From Oscillospiraceae bacterium CM (GTDB lineage: Bacteria; Bacillota; Clostridia; Oscillospirales; Oscillospiraceae), in assembly GCA_022870705.1 (NCBI GenBank), contig CP072107.1, positions 310,001 through 374,000 on the forward strand: a stretch of 64,000 bases of DNA. The letters are read 5' to 3'. The translations under genes and the position numbers were made by a program. This document shows positions 25,334 through 33,996 of the stretch, in pieces. How positions within the stretch are numbered: the stretch's first letter is position 1; each line of letters starts with the position of its first letter. The notes under the pieces were generated by a model, which saw only the letters and a program-made list of their open reading frames with translations, was not told the DNA's origin and did not search any database.

Positions 25334-25711
25334 TCAAAATGTGATAAACCGCATGTGCGGCTCAGCGTCAGGTTCATATTCTGCGAACTGCTCTGGCTTT
25401 CCGAAGACCTCTTTGTACTGTTCCAGTTGCTGTTCGGAGAGAGAGGCAAAGTCACCCTCGCCGTCATCTCTGACGAGAAAGAACGGCCCGCAAATAATGT
25501 CTTCGCCCAGCCGTCTGTTCATTTCCATGCCGCCCAGCTTGCCTTCCTCGTTGCACACGAGAATGGTGCCAGAGTCATCATCCAGATACACGCACTCAAT
25601 CAGACCGCCGACTTCTTCTTGTAGGCTCTTGAGGTCAGAACCAATATCCTTTTCTTCAGGAGCCTTGCCCGGTTCCACGCGCAGGATGTGCAGCGTTTTG
25701 TTTTCGCTCAT
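25334..25711 (-). CDS. DUF3846-like small ICE protein
   Basis: 125 residues from the ATG at 25711, preceded by GGAGGAAA. The ATG overlaps the upstream stop (ATGA). Features are LHILRVEPGKAPEEKDI near the start and IICGPFFLVRDDGEGDFASL near residue 75, typical of DUF3846 proteins that occur with ArdA-like and other accessory genes in mobile elements. Function unknown. Confidence 0.76.
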   Translation of the reverse strand: MSENKTLHILRVEPGKAPEEKDIGSDLKSLQEEVGGLIECVYLDDDSGTILVCNEEGKLGGMEMNRRLGEDIICGPFFLVRDDGEGDFASLSEQQLEQYKEVFGKPEQFAEYEPDAEPHMRFITF

Positions 25712-26883
25712 GGTGTTTCCTCCGTTTCTGTGATATAGGTGATGTAGGGTACCTCCAACCACACCGTCCAGCTTCGCTCCGAGAGCTGCGTCTTGACCAC
25801 GCCGTACTTGGTTCCCATGGCTTCGATGACCTCGCCGTTTCCGATGTATACGCCGATATGCCCTTCGTGCCAGACGGCGAGACCCGGCGTGTCGGGCATG
25901 GTGGACATATCTCCCTTGACTGTGGCGTTGTAATACATTCCGTCCGCACCAACATCCGGCATTCCGTTAATGGCATAGCCAATGCTCATGTCGCTGACGT
26001 CGAGCCAACCGTAGCCCTTGATAAGCCCCACGCAGTCTGTGGTTCTGCCGCCGAGCCAATTCTCACGGATGAAGTCCTCGTAGTTGCCGACGCCGTCCGG
26101 GTACTGTGCCAGCTTGGACGCAAAGAGGCTGTCGGTCAGCACCCATCCGCAGGTGCCCCAGACATACCCCCAGCCGTTTTCCCATGCGCTGACCGCATAG
26201 GTGGCAAGGTCGAGATTGTTTTTCGTGTATGGATCTGTGAATGCCGAGATATCCAACTCAATGCTGGCTCCGTCGCCACGGAGATATGCGCCGGAGAAGG
26301 TATCTCCGCCACTTCGTGTGCGGAGCATAACTGCGGTGACATTTTCCTTTACCACATCGGTGATGGGTATGCCCATTACGCTTTGAATATTTTCGTAGGC
26401 CGTTTCGATGGGGAGCGGCACGGCTACAGTGTAGATGTTACCATCGGCGTTCGTGCGCTGCTCATAGGATACGAAGCAGTCCACGAAGCGGCTGATGCCT
26501 ATTGCGCTGGGATTCTGTTCGCCGAAGTACAGAGAATAAAAAATGGCCTTGACCCGGTGAGAGTCAAGGCCGTTGCCGCCCTCCGCCATTGAGTTGACGG
26601 CGGCGATCTCGCTATCCACGATGGCGAGGCTGGATTGCATTTGTTCGATATGCTCCCGGTACGCCTCCGGCACAGAGCCGGCGATCATGCCGCCGTAGTA
26701 CGAGAGATCGAGCGCTTCAATGTTGTGATCCGCCCCGCCTGATAGGAAGCTGCACACGATGACCAGCAGAATAATGAGCGGAGAGAGAACGGCGGCGATG
26801 ATCCAGCCGACCGTCTTGCGGAGCTTATCGTTGGTGAGTACAGTTGCAGCAATCTTCGCCGCCGCTGCCGCAGTGAACGCCAT
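25708..26883 (-). CDS. NlpC/P60 cell wall hydrolase for conjugation
   Basis: 391 residues. One N-terminal membrane helix (GWIIAAVLSPLIILLVIVCSFL, roughly residues 26-47) is followed by an extracellular region. The C-terminal NlpC/P60 domain has the catalytic Cys in TTDCVGLIKGYGW near 282 and the His in WHEGHIGVYIGNGEVIEA near 345. It opens the peptidoglycan for the transfer channel, like Orf14/CwlT of Tn916. A CwlT-type lysozyme domain may occupy the middle, but I cannot confirm it. It sits directly after virB4 (1-nt overlap). Confidence 0.88.
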   Translation of the reverse strand: MAFTAAAAAKIAATVLTNDKLRKTVGWIIAAVLSPLIILLVIVCSFLSGGADHNIEALDLSYYGGMIAGSVPEAYREHIEQMQSSLAIVDSEIAAVNSMAEGGNGLDSHRVKAIFYSLYFGEQNPSAIGISRFVDCFVSYEQRTNADGNIYTVAVPLPIETAYENIQSVMGIPITDVVKENVTAVMLRTRSGGDTFSGAYLRGDGASIELDISAFTDPYTKNNLDLATYAVSAWENGWGYVWGTCGWVLTDSLFASKLAQYPDGVGNYEDFIRENWLGGRTTDCVGLIKGYGWLDVSDMSIGYAINGMPDVGADGMYYNATVKGDMSTMPDTPGLAVWHEGHIGVYIGNGEVIEAMGTKYGVVKTQLSERSWTVWLEVPYITYITETEETP

Positions 26884-28730
26884 CAGCGACCACCTGCCTT
26901 GCCGAACAGCTTTTCCTTATACGCCGGAACGTGGACCATAAGGTTATACCGCTCGTTGCCGCATTTGTAGAGGCAAACGCCCCGCTGGGGGAAGCGGATG
27001 AGGTTGTACTCGGATTCCTCGAGCTGGAGCGTGTCCATATAGAAGCGCTTGTCGATGTTGCCGGCGTTGAACAGGAAGGCGTGGGTGGGGATGCTGAACA
27101 GGGGCTTTGTCAACTCGGCGATGCCGGGGATGGCGAAGTCTTCGAGGTTCTGGCTGGCAAGGATGACGCTGGATTCCTTCTTGCGTACCCGCTTCATGAA
27201 GTTCCTGATGTATTCGATGGCGGTCAGATTGGTTAGGAAGAGGTACAACTCGTCGATGGACGCTGCCGTGTTGCCCTCGGTCAAGAGCTTATCGCTCATG
27301 AAGGACAGTACATTGAACAGCAGGGCGTTCTTCACATTCTTGCTGGCCTGTAGAAGTCCTTTCACGCCGAATACCACGAAGCGGGAGCTTGTAACATTCG
27401 TATGTCCGTTGAAGAACTGGCTTTCCGCGCCCTGGCACATGGAGTGGAGCCCCAAGAGGATCTCCTGCAAAAGCTCCTTGGTGTAGAGCTGGTATCTGTT
27501 TTCGTCGAAACCCTTGTACTCCGCCTCAATCAGCGCATACAGATCCGATAGGATGGGGTAATCCACAGGCGTCAGCTTGGCGAAGTTCGTGCGGTCGCTG
27601 ATACCCCATTTTGCGTATAGCTTCGCCAGCATCAGCTCGATGACGTCGATATTCTTGTCATCAAAATCCTTGTAGCATCGGAAGAAGTCCTTGAGGAAGG
27701 AGATGTGCTGACTGAGCTTGGTGGTCTGGCGGAAGGTCTGGGGTGCGTCGGCATCGGCAATGTCCGCCGCATCGCTGCCATCGCTGCCATCGTCCCATGA
27801 CTTGGGTTCAAGCGGGTTGATCATGTACTGGCCCGACATGAGGTCGATAAAGCATCCGCCAAGGTTCTCCGCCAGATCGATGTATTCGTGCTCGGGGTCC
27901 AGACATAAGACATTCTTGCCGCTCTCCAGAATGTTGCACAGGAGCAGCTTGAGCAGATAGCTCTTGCCCTGACCGCTGTTGCCAAGGATGAGGCAACAGG
28001 GGTTGGTCTTGTCATCGTCGCGCTTGTCGAGGTCGACGAGAATGTTGCTGCCGAACTTATCCCGCCCGATGTAGAAGCCGTGGGCGTCGGTCTTGCCGGA
28101 ATAGTTGAAGGGATAGAGGTTGGCGACCGAGCTGGCCGGCAGAACACGCTCGAACTGCGCGCCAAACACATTTCGCCCGGAAGGGCCGACGCAGAGGAAG
28201 CCCTGCTGCTGACGGAGCAGGAGTCTGTCCACATTGAGCTTGCTCCGTACCAGTTCCGTCAGTACATCGGTCTGGAGCAGCTTGAGGGCGTCGTATTCGT
28301 GGGCGATAAGTTCGATATATACCGCGCAGTGCAGGAGCGGCTCACGGTTGCGGTGCATGCTGGATACCAGCACGGCCACATCCTGCAGGTTGCTCTCGGC
28401 GGTGACCGTCTGCTGGAGGTCATTGGCGTTGGAGCCCGCCATTCGATTTTTGTTGGCGGCGTTATGAATGATCTGCTTTTCCTCCGTGGGCGTGACCTGC
28501 CGGGTATAGATGCGAAGCGTCACGCCGTCCTTCTCGCCCAGATGCCGCAGGATCGCCTGTTCGTCGGTCGCCGTGGGATATTCCCGCAGCGCCCAGACGC
28601 AACGATAGGTGTTGCCGCAGATGATATGGTCGGTGTTGAACTTGATGATCCCCGGCGAGACCATATCCAGAAACTCCTTGATCTGAGCATCCTTCACCGG
28701 GGCGGTGCCTTTCTTGGTGTGCTTACCCAA
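26883..28730 (-). CDS. virB4: VirB4-type conjugation ATPase
   Basis: 615 residues. The motor of the type IV secretion channel. The N-terminal domain (residues ~1-200) precedes Walker A LILGNSGQGKSYLLKLLL near 252 and Walker B-like residues LDPEHEYIDLAE near 283. Late motifs are SIDELYLFLTN near 495 and SSVILASQNLEDFAIPG near 530. It is shorter than many VirB4 proteins (about 800 residues), and the preceding gene may hold material usually found at the N-terminus. Confidence 0.93.
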   Translation of the reverse strand: MGKHTKKGTAPVKDAQIKEFLDMVSPGIIKFNTDHIICGNTYRCVWALREYPTATDEQAILRHLGEKDGVTLRIYTRQVTPTEEKQIIHNAANKNRMAGSNANDLQQTVTAESNLQDVAVLVSSMHRNREPLLHCAVYIELIAHEYDALKLLQTDVLTELVRSKLNVDRLLLRQQQGFLCVGPSGRNVFGAQFERVLPASSVANLYPFNYSGKTDAHGFYIGRDKFGSNILVDLDKRDDDKTNPCCLILGNSGQGKSYLLKLLLCNILESGKNVLCLDPEHEYIDLAENLGGCFIDLMSGQYMINPLEPKSWDDGSDGSDAADIADADAPQTFRQTTKLSQHISFLKDFFRCYKDFDDKNIDVIELMLAKLYAKWGISDRTNFAKLTPVDYPILSDLYALIEAEYKGFDENRYQLYTKELLQEILLGLHSMCQGAESQFFNGHTNVTSSRFVVFGVKGLLQASKNVKNALLFNVLSFMSDKLLTEGNTAASIDELYLFLTNLTAIEYIRNFMKRVRKKESSVILASQNLEDFAIPGIAELTKPLFSIPTHAFLFNAGNIDKRFYMDTLQLEESEYNLIRFPQRGVCLYKCGNERYNLMVHVPAYKEKLFGKAGGR

Positions 28731-28749
28731 TTATAGATACCTCCTAACT

Positions 28750-29337
28750 TTACTCGCCGAGGATAATCCAACGCTCGCCGTCGTTGTCCTCATAGACCTC
28801 GGTGGTCACATTCTGCTCATAGTACACGCCGAGAAGCCGCTTGATGTCCTCATTTCCGAAGCGCCGCACGGTGAAGTTCTGATCTTTCAGGGATTTTTCG
28901 ATGCGGGAGAGATACGGGAACACCTCCGCTTCCTTTTCCTTTCTGAGTCTCACAATGATGAGAAACTCACGGGCGGTCGCCATCTGCACCTGCAGGCGGT
29001 CGAGGCTGACCGCGTCCTGCTCCAGCAGCTTCCGCACGGCAGGCAGATTCTCCGCCTCGGTGCGGCTCTTGAGATAGCTTTTGTTATCCTCAAAGCTCTC
29101 GCGGCTGTTGATGCAGAGCATCTCCAGCTCCGCGATGCCCTTGAGAACAGTCATCAGCGCATAGATCCGCGCCGCCACGCTGGTGTCGGACAGCACGCTG
29201 ATGTTGGTCGGCTTGATAGAGAAAAAGACCAGCTCTCCGTTGCCGGTCAGCAGACTGTAATCGGTAATGCCGAGGATGTTCAAGAGCTGCCGGGTGGACT
29301 GTCGTTCCTTCTCGGCTGTTTTCTTTTTTCTGCTCAT
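28750..29337 (-). CDS. Conjugation protein between PrgI and VirB4
   Basis: 195 residues from the ATG at 29337, which overlaps the PrgI stop (ATGA). It is highly charged, with SVAARIYALMTVLKGIAELE and ATAREFLIIVRLRKEKEAEV, and resembles the N-terminal domain of TraE/VirB4-type ATPases. No Walker motif is present. It may be a separately encoded partner or N-terminal domain of VirB4. The position (PrgI - this - VirB4) is typical of clostridial elements. Confidence 0.72.
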   Translation of the reverse strand: MSRKKKTAEKERQSTRQLLNILGITDYSLLTGNGELVFFSIKPTNISVLSDTSVAARIYALMTVLKGIAELEMLCINSRESFEDNKSYLKSRTEAENLPAVRKLLEQDAVSLDRLQVQMATAREFLIIVRLRKEKEAEVFPYLSRIEKSLKDQNFTVRRFGNEDIKRLLGVYYEQNVTTEVYEDNDGERWIILGE

Positions 29338-29612
29338 GCGTTCATCTCCCATCTGTAGGTTTGCGGCTTCAGGAAAAAGAAGCCGATGGCGTTTGCAATA
29401 AAGTCCTTGATGCTGGTGCCCTCAAAGCGGATGGAGAGAAAGGCGTAGACCGCCGTGATCACGATGGGCAGAAAGATGTGGAGCTGCGCCAGCGCAAAAA
29501 CAGAGAGCAGAAGCCCCACGCCGATAATGCCGATATCCTTCAGCTCCCACAGGAACAGCGTCGCCTTGGCCTTGAGGTTGTCAGGGTATAGATACAAAGT
29601 GTTCACCTCCAA
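29334..29612 (-). CDS. PrgI family (VirB3-like) membrane protein
   Basis: 92 residues with two closely spaced membrane segments (IGIIGVGLLLSVFALAQLHI and FLPIVITAVYAFLSI) and a cytoplasmic tail ending LKPQTYRWEMNA. This is the PrgI/VirB3 layout. It anchors the channel and pairs with VirB4. A GC-rich hairpin at 29611-29641 lies directly before its ribosome binding site. Confidence 0.86.
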   Translation of the reverse strand: MEVNTLYLYPDNLKAKATLFLWELKDIGIIGVGLLLSVFALAQLHIFLPIVITAVYAFLSIRFEGTSIKDFIANAIGFFFLKPQTYRWEMNA

Positions 29613-29641
29613 AAGTTTAGGGGCCGCCTTTCGGCAGCCCC
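29611..29641 (-). terminator. Hairpin in prgI leader
   Basis: On the minus strand GGGGCTGCC and GGCGGCCCC flank a GAAA tetraloop, followed by TAAACTTTT and then the PrgI ribosome binding site. It may separate prgI from the upstream RHH gene as a terminator or attenuator. Confidence 0.55.
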
Positions 29642-29658
29642 CATACGGTCGTATTGGA

Positions 29659-29970
29659 TTATTCGATGTTTGCGTCGTCCAGAGCCTGCTGGATAAGTCC
29701 CAGCACGAACTCCCGCTGACTGAGCTTCTTGCCGGTGCGCTCCGACTCGCTATCGAGGTAGCGCTTGATCCGCTGGAAGAGTTCCTCCGGGATCTGGAAT
29801 GCCATAGTTCTGTTGCCGTCCATTTTCTTTCCTTCTTTCTGATTGTAGTATTCTGTTATAAGCATAGTCACATATTGGCTGAGCGTCTGACCTGATTGCT
29901 CCTGCTCCGAGCGCACTCTGGCGTGCAGGGATTCTGGTATCTGAGCGCAGAGGTTCTTAGTGTTCTCCAT
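29659..29970 (-). CDS. Tandem ribbon-helix-helix protein
   Basis: 103 residues from the ATG at 29970 (MENTKNLCAQIPESLHARV), after a GGAAAGAAG-type site. Two RHH-like units occur in series: AQIPESLHARVRSEQEQSGQ... and AFQIPEELFQRIKRYLDSES. Each has the beta strand then two helices. It is probably a regulator of the conjugation operon that follows. Confidence 0.76.
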   Translation of the reverse strand: MENTKNLCAQIPESLHARVRSEQEQSGQTLSQYVTMLITEYYNQKEGKKMDGNRTMAFQIPEELFQRIKRYLDSESERTGKKLSQREFVLGLIQQALDDANIE

Positions 29971-30081
29971 GGCGGGTACTTCCTTTCTCCTGATTTGCAA
30001 CGCAAGTATAGCGAAAGAATGAAGCGATAGCTATTACCAAACCCAACGAAGAACACCCGAAAAACGAAGCATATTACATAC

Positions 30082-30561
30082 TTACCCGACCACTCGGAGA
30101 GCGGCGGCAAGGCCATGCAGAACGAACTCAACGCAGGGGATCGCCACGCTGTTGCCCAGCGCTTTATACCGTGCGCTGTCGGATGCATCAGGGATATCCG
30201 TCCAGCCATCGGGGAAGCCTTGGAGCCTTTCGCACTCCAGAGGCGTCAGGCGGCGGATGAGGCAGGTGCGTTCCACGATGCATTTATCCTCGCTGACGAA
30301 CTGATTGTTGACGCCCTTGTGGTCGCTGTAGCCGATGGTGCCCACCGTCTGCTGATAGGTCGGCTGGCAGACGAGATCGGTGGCATCCTTGTGCTGCCTT
30401 GCGCTCTGGGTGCTGGCAATCTCATCATCCTTGAAAACATCCACACGCTGTCGGGAAAAGACTGCGTGATGATCTAATCCCGAGGATTGAGTTATTCCGA
30501 TGTTGTCAGGTAAGGGCGGAGCTACTTGTTGAGAATCAAGCTTTTTTTCATCCGTTGACAT
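30082..30561 (-). pseudogene. 3' part of C5 DNA methyltransferase fused to element start codon
   Basis: 159 residues. The first 30 (MSTDEKKLDSQQVAPPLPDN...) come from the terminal repeat of the 29.5-kb insertion. The rest continues the interrupted methyltransferase: HAVFSRQRVDVFKDDEIAST, then RRLTPLECERLQGFPDGW (motif IX-type) and ARYKALGNSVAIPCVEFV (motif X). The partner half is at 59,946-61,205. The outward RBS GGAGGT and ATG in the repeat mean that this fragment may still be translated. It lacks the catalytic motifs of its own. Confidence 0.88.
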
Positions 30562-30595
30562 TATTAAACCTCCAGATAATAGATTAAAAGCGGTC
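30474..30595. repeat. Left terminal inverted repeat
   Basis: The tip is CTAATCCCGAGG. It contains, reading outward on the minus strand, GGAGGT, ATG and 30 codons including LDSQQVAPPLPDNIGI. It matches the right copy over 122 bp at about 85-90% identity by eye, with a perfect run through the central 45 or so bases. Confidence 0.92.
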
Positions 30596-30626
30596 TGGCA
30601 GTAAATGCTGCCAAGACCGCTTTTTT
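30586..30626. terminator. Bidirectional hairpin at left end of insertion
   Basis: AAAAGCGGTCTGGCAG pairs with CTGCCAAGACCGCTTTT over about 15 bp with a small bulge. T runs on both sides. It would stop transcripts of the element genes before the outward ORF. Confidence 0.75.
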
Positions 30627-30659
30627 CGTATTCATACTAATTGTTGATCTAATTTTTCT

Positions 30660-31148
30660 TTAGGCATATATTGCGTTTAGAATAGCTTTCCCACTCAATG
30701 TTTTAAACATTTTACCCCCGGCACTGTGAACGGAGTCAATCGACATATCATCCTCATAAAAATTAACAAGAAAGTCCGCCTCAACCAGTATCTGATAATC
30801 GATTCCCTGAATGTCGGTATAGGTATGATGACGCGCGATAAGCCAGCAAACACGGTCAATAACACCCGATTCGATGTCTAACCCCTCCAGAAGCTTTTTT
30901 GCTTCAGGCGGACCTTCAATCTGCTGATAGTTTCCAGCGGAGCTGTTGTACTTTTCCTCGCTGTTTTTAATCCCAATGTCATGAGTAAGCGCCGCGATTT
31001 CAATAATCTCCTGCGTGCTTTCGTCTAATCCTTCCATCTCTCCGATTGCCTTGGCAAAACCGTATACCTTCAGAAAATGGTTAATTCGCCGAACATCCCC
31101 GGCGTAATAGGCAATCATAGCGGTGATTATCTGTCCAATAAGGTTCAT
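30660..31148 (-). CDS. HD-domain phosphohydrolase
   Basis: 162 residues with the HD signature: H in DVRRINHFLKVYGFA near 24, HD in ALTHDIGIKNSEEKY near 54-57, ARHHTYTDIQG near 106-110 and a late Asp in LVEADFLVNFYED. All metal ligands of the family are therefore plausible. It hydrolyses a phosphate or nucleotide substrate that cannot be deduced. It is the last gene of the leftward cargo, just inside the left repeat and 20 bp after the DsrE-like gene. Confidence 0.87.
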   Translation of the reverse strand: MNLIGQIITAMIAYYAGDVRRINHFLKVYGFAKAIGEMEGLDESTQEIIEIAALTHDIGIKNSEEKYNSSAGNYQQIEGPPEAKKLLEGLDIESGVIDRVCWLIARHHTYTDIQGIDYQILVEADFLVNFYEDDMSIDSVHSAGGKMFKTLSGKAILNAIYA

Positions 31149-31168
31149 TTCGTGCCCCTTGCCTCTCT

Positions 31169-31489
31169 TTAGAAGGTTACCGTTTTATCCGCCCATTCCA
31201 CCATCTTCAGGCAATCAATCATTGTTGAAAGTGGGCAGACTTCGCTGCCGTCCATATTCCTTGATTTGAGGCAAGTGCCGCAAGCGAGAATTTCTCCGCC
31301 TGCCTCATGAAACGCCTCAACCTGAGTAGCCACGTCAAATTTTTCGTGGTGAAGGCTCTCAATTTCAACAGCTTCCCCCATCAGAAAAACCTTTACTTCA
31401 TGCCCGTTCTTTCTGGCTGTAACGGCAAAACGCATCGCGTTCCAGGACTTCTCAAATTCCTTTGTCTCGATAATAACCCCAATTTTCAT
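31169..31489 (-). CDS. DsrE/DsrF-family sulfur-relay-like protein
   Basis: 106 residues from MKIGVIIETKEFEKSWNAMR, after GGGAGG. The DsrE fold is suggested by RFAVTARKNGHEVKVFLMGEAV, then GGEILACGTCLKSRNMDG with a CxxC near residue 75. Members transfer sulfur or bind thiols. The pair with an HD hydrolase and a redox operon suggests a role in sulfur or nitrosative stress chemistry; that is inference. Confidence 0.84.
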   Translation of the reverse strand: MKIGVIIETKEFEKSWNAMRFAVTARKNGHEVKVFLMGEAVEIESLHHEKFDVATQVEAFHEAGGEILACGTCLKSRNMDGSEVCPLSTMIDCLKMVEWADKTVTF

Positions 31490-31523
31490 TTTGCAGCCTC
31501 CCAACATTAATTTGATGCTAATA

Positions 31524-31532
31524 ATTATACCA
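31524..31532 (-). promoter_or_regulatory. Extended -10 promoter for DsrE gene
   Basis: The minus strand reads TGGTATAAT, an extended -10, 35 bp upstream of the DsrE start. TTAACA lies about 15 bp further upstream. Confidence 0.55.
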
Positions 31533-31569
31533 TAATCAGTGCGATGTTAAATAATGATTAGATGATGAT

Positions 31570-31607
31570 GCGCCCTTCTGAACTGCCAAAACCTTTCAGA
31601 AGGGCGC
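31570..31607 (-). terminator. Hairpin after ferredoxin gene
   Basis: GCGCCCTTCTGAA and TTCAGAAGGGCGC form a perfect 13-bp stem just downstream of the ferredoxin stop. No T run follows, so it may be a processing or stability hairpin. Confidence 0.6.
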
Positions 31608-31617
31608 TGATTCATGG

Positions 31618-31806
31618 TTATTCTACCGTGATAACAGAGACGGGACAGTTATCCCGCGCTTCTGCTGCCGCGTCTTCCGCAGATTCAGGAACAGGGTCCG
31701 CGCAAACCTCCGCGCGCCCGTCATCAGCCATCCGGAATACCTCCGGACAGGTTGATGCGCATAGTCCGCAGGAAATACAGTCTTCTCTGTCGATCATCGC
31801 TTTCAT
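31618..31806 (-). CDS. Small ferredoxin
   Basis: 62 residues from MKAMIDREDCISCGLCASTC; CxxCxxC...C near residues 10-20 and CPVS near 55 give one cluster of the [4Fe-4S] type with CPEVF after the first ligands. Preceded by AAAGGAA. It lies directly downstream of hcp, so it is likely an electron donor for the hybrid cluster protein. Confidence 0.87.
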   Translation of the reverse strand: MKAMIDREDCISCGLCASTCPEVFRMADDGRAEVCADPVPESAEDAAAEARDNCPVSVITVE

Positions 31807-31827
31807 ATGCTGATATTCCTTTCCCAA

Positions 31828-33459
31828 TCAGGCATTCATGAACAGTTTGATGTCATCGTCAACCGCTCCGACACCCGCGATACCGAATTTTTCAACCAGC
31901 ACCTTGGCCACATTGGGTGACAGGAAGCCCGGCAGCGTGGGGCCGAGATGGATGTTCTTCACGCCCAGGTACAGCAGAGCCAAGAGAACGATGACGGCCT
32001 TCTGTTCGTACCAGGCGATATTATACGCAATCGGCAGCTTGTTGATATCGTCGAGTCCGAACACCTCTTTGAGCTTAAGGGCAATGACCGCCAGAGAATA
32101 GGAGTCGTTGCACTGCCCGGCGTCCAGAACCCTCGGAATACCGCCGATATCGCCCAGCTTCAGCTTATTATAGCGATACTTCGCGCAGCCCGCCGTAAGA
32201 ATCACCGTGTCCTTCGGGAGCTTCTCGGCAAACTCGGTGTAGTATTCTCTGGACTTCATGCGTCCGTCACAGCCGGCCATAACAAAGAACTTCTTGATCG
32301 CGCCTGATTTGACGGCATCGACAACCTTGTCGGCCAGGGCAATTACCTGATTATGGGCAAAGCCGCCCACGATGCTGCCAGTCTCAATTTCATCTGGTGC
32401 GGGAAGAGTTTTGGCAAGCGCGATGATTTCGGAAAAATCCTTTTTGCCGTTCTCCTCGGCTTCAATGTGCTTGCAGCCAGGATAGCCCGTGGAACCCGTT
32501 GTAAATATCCTGCCCCGGACCTCCTCGCTTCTGGGCGGAACGATGCAGTTGGTGGTAAACAGGATGGGACCATGGAAGGAGACAAATTCGTCAAGCTGCT
32601 TCCACCATGCGTTGCCGTAGTTGCCCGCGAAATTATCGTATTTTTTGAAAGCCGGGTAATAATGGGCGGGCAGCATCTCGCTATGGGTATATACATCCAC
32701 GCCAGTTCCCTTCGTCTGCTCCAAAAGCTGTTCCAGATCGGTCAGGTCATGGCCGGAAATCAGGATCGCGGGATTTTTTCTGACGCCGATATTAACTTCA
32801 GTGATTTCAGGATTGCCGAACCGCGAGGTGTTGGCCTCATCCAAAAGAGCCATGACTTTGACGCCGTATTCGCCTGTTTTCAGTGTCAGCGCAACCAGAT
32901 CATCGGCGGAGAGGGAGTCGTCCAGCGTTGCAGCCAGCGCCTCATAGATGAAGGCGTTGATGGCCAAGTCTTCTTTTCCGATGTTTTTCGCATGCTCGGC
33001 ATAGGCCGCCATGCCCTTAAGACCGTATGTGATCATCTCGCGCAGAGAACGCACATCCTCGTTTGCGGTTGACAGCACGCCGACGGTTGCGGCCTTTTCC
33101 AGCATGGATTCTCTTGAACTAACCGTGAAAGTCGCCGCGTCGTGTAAACCCGCAGAAGCAACAGAATCTCTGAGTTTGTCTCTTGCGGCGATCATTTTCA
33201 TGATCTGCTTTTCAATAGAGCCGTCGTCGAAATTCGCGTTGGTGATGGTCATAAACAGGCTGCTGAGCACCTCATAATTTGTTTCGCCGAGGGTTTTGAC
33301 GTCCAGCTTTCCTTTGACTACAATTTCTGAAATGCCCTTGAGGGTGTAAATCAGAAGATCCTGAAGCTTTGCTACTTCTTCGGTTTTTCCGCAGACGCCG
33401 CGCACCGCGCAGCCCTTTCCTCCAGCGGTTTCCTGACACTGATAACAAAACATACTCAT
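31828..33459 (-). CDS. hcp: Hybrid cluster protein / hydroxylamine reductase
   Basis: 543 residues, the usual family length. The N-terminal [21 protein letters not shown] holds the cysteines of the [4Fe-4S] cluster. Hybrid cluster ligands are visible in [13 protein letters not shown] (His), CGRMK-type residues in [29 protein letters not shown] and [16 protein letters not shown]. The protein reduces hydroxylamine and/or nitric oxide and protects against nitrosative stress in the cytoplasm. It is encoded in an operon with rubredoxin, a cupin and ferredoxins, next to a Crp/Fnr regulator. Confidence 0.97.
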   Translation of the reverse strand: MSMFCYQCQETAGGKGCAVRGVCGKTEEVAKLQDLLIYTLKGISEIVVKGKLDVKTLGETNYEVLSSLFMTITNANFDDGSIEKQIMKMIAARDKLRDSVASAGLHDAATFTVSSRESMLEKAATVGVLSTANEDVRSLREMITYGLKGMAAYAEHAKNIGKEDLAINAFIYEALAATLDDSLSADDLVALTLKTGEYGVKVMALLDEANTSRFGNPEITEVNIGVRKNPAILISGHDLTDLEQLLEQTKGTGVDVYTHSEMLPAHYYPAFKKYDNFAGNYGNAWWKQLDEFVSFHGPILFTTNCIVPPRSEEVRGRIFTTGSTGYPGCKHIEAEENGKKDFSEIIALAKTLPAPDEIETGSIVGGFAHNQVIALADKVVDAVKSGAIKKFFVMAGCDGRMKSREYYTEFAEKLPKDTVILTAGCAKYRYNKLKLGDIGGIPRVLDAGQCNDSYSLAVIALKLKEVFGLDDINKLPIAYNIAWYEQKAVIVLLALLYLGVKNIHLGPTLPGFLSPNVAKVLVEKFGIAGVGAVDDDIKLFMNA

Positions 33460-33480
33460 TTTTGCTTCCTCCTTTAAAAT

Positions 33481-33645
33481 TCAGTCTTCAACAGGTTCGA
33501 ATTCGTCCTTGCCGACAAAACAGATCGGGCACTGCCAATCATCGGGTAAATCTTCAAATGCCGTGCCGGGCGCGATGCCGCTGTCGGGATCGCCAAGCGC
33601 GGGATCGTAGATATACCCGCAGGGAATACACCTGTACTTTTTCAT
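33481..33645 (-). CDS. Rubredoxin
   Basis: 54 residues, found by reading the gap between hcp and the cupin gene. It starts [19 protein letters not shown] and ends with [16 protein letters not shown], so the two CxxC iron-binding knuckles are in place. GGAGG precedes the ATG. It carries single electrons and probably serves Hcp or a peroxide-reducing path. 21 bp downstream of the cupin gene. Confidence 0.95.
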   Translation of the reverse strand: MKKYRCIPCGYIYDPALGDPDSGIAPGTAFEDLPDDWQCPICFVGKDEFEPVED

Positions 33646-33666
33646 CCGGATTCCTCCTACACTTTC

Positions 33667-33981
33667 TCAGCTTTTCGGTGCGGGCGCCTTTACGATAATC
33701 AGCTCCAGCGTTTCGTCATGCGTATTTCTGACATTCATTTTGGCTTGAAACGGGATTTTCAGCAGAGTCCCGGCTTCGTACTCATGGATTTCCTGCTCAT
33801 CAAGGCCGATGGAGAGCCTTCCGCGAATGACGGTCATATACACGTTTGAATTGGATAAGTGCTCCGGCAATCCCTCACCCTTGTTGAACACCATGTGGAG
33901 GTAATGAAGGTTTTCGTCAAATATAACTTTTTCTATCGCTTTTTCATTTGTTTTGGACAGCTTATACTCTTTTTCTATCAT
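33667..33981 (-). CDS. Single-domain cupin protein
   Basis: 104 residues forming one cupin barrel: HYLHMVFNKGEGLPEHLSNS (motif 1, with a reduced metal site), VIRGRLSIGLDEQEIHEYEAG, then LLKIPFQAKMNVRN (motif 2). Only some of the usual His ligands remain. Small cupins of this type often sit beside hcp in anaerobes. Function is not known; it may sense or stabilise the redox operon products. Confidence 0.8.
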   Translation of the reverse strand: MIEKEYKLSKTNEKAIEKVIFDENLHYLHMVFNKGEGLPEHLSNSNVYMTVIRGRLSIGLDEQEIHEYEAGTLLKIPFQAKMNVRNTHDETLELIIVKAPAPKS

Positions 33982-33996
33982 TATGCTTACCTCCTG

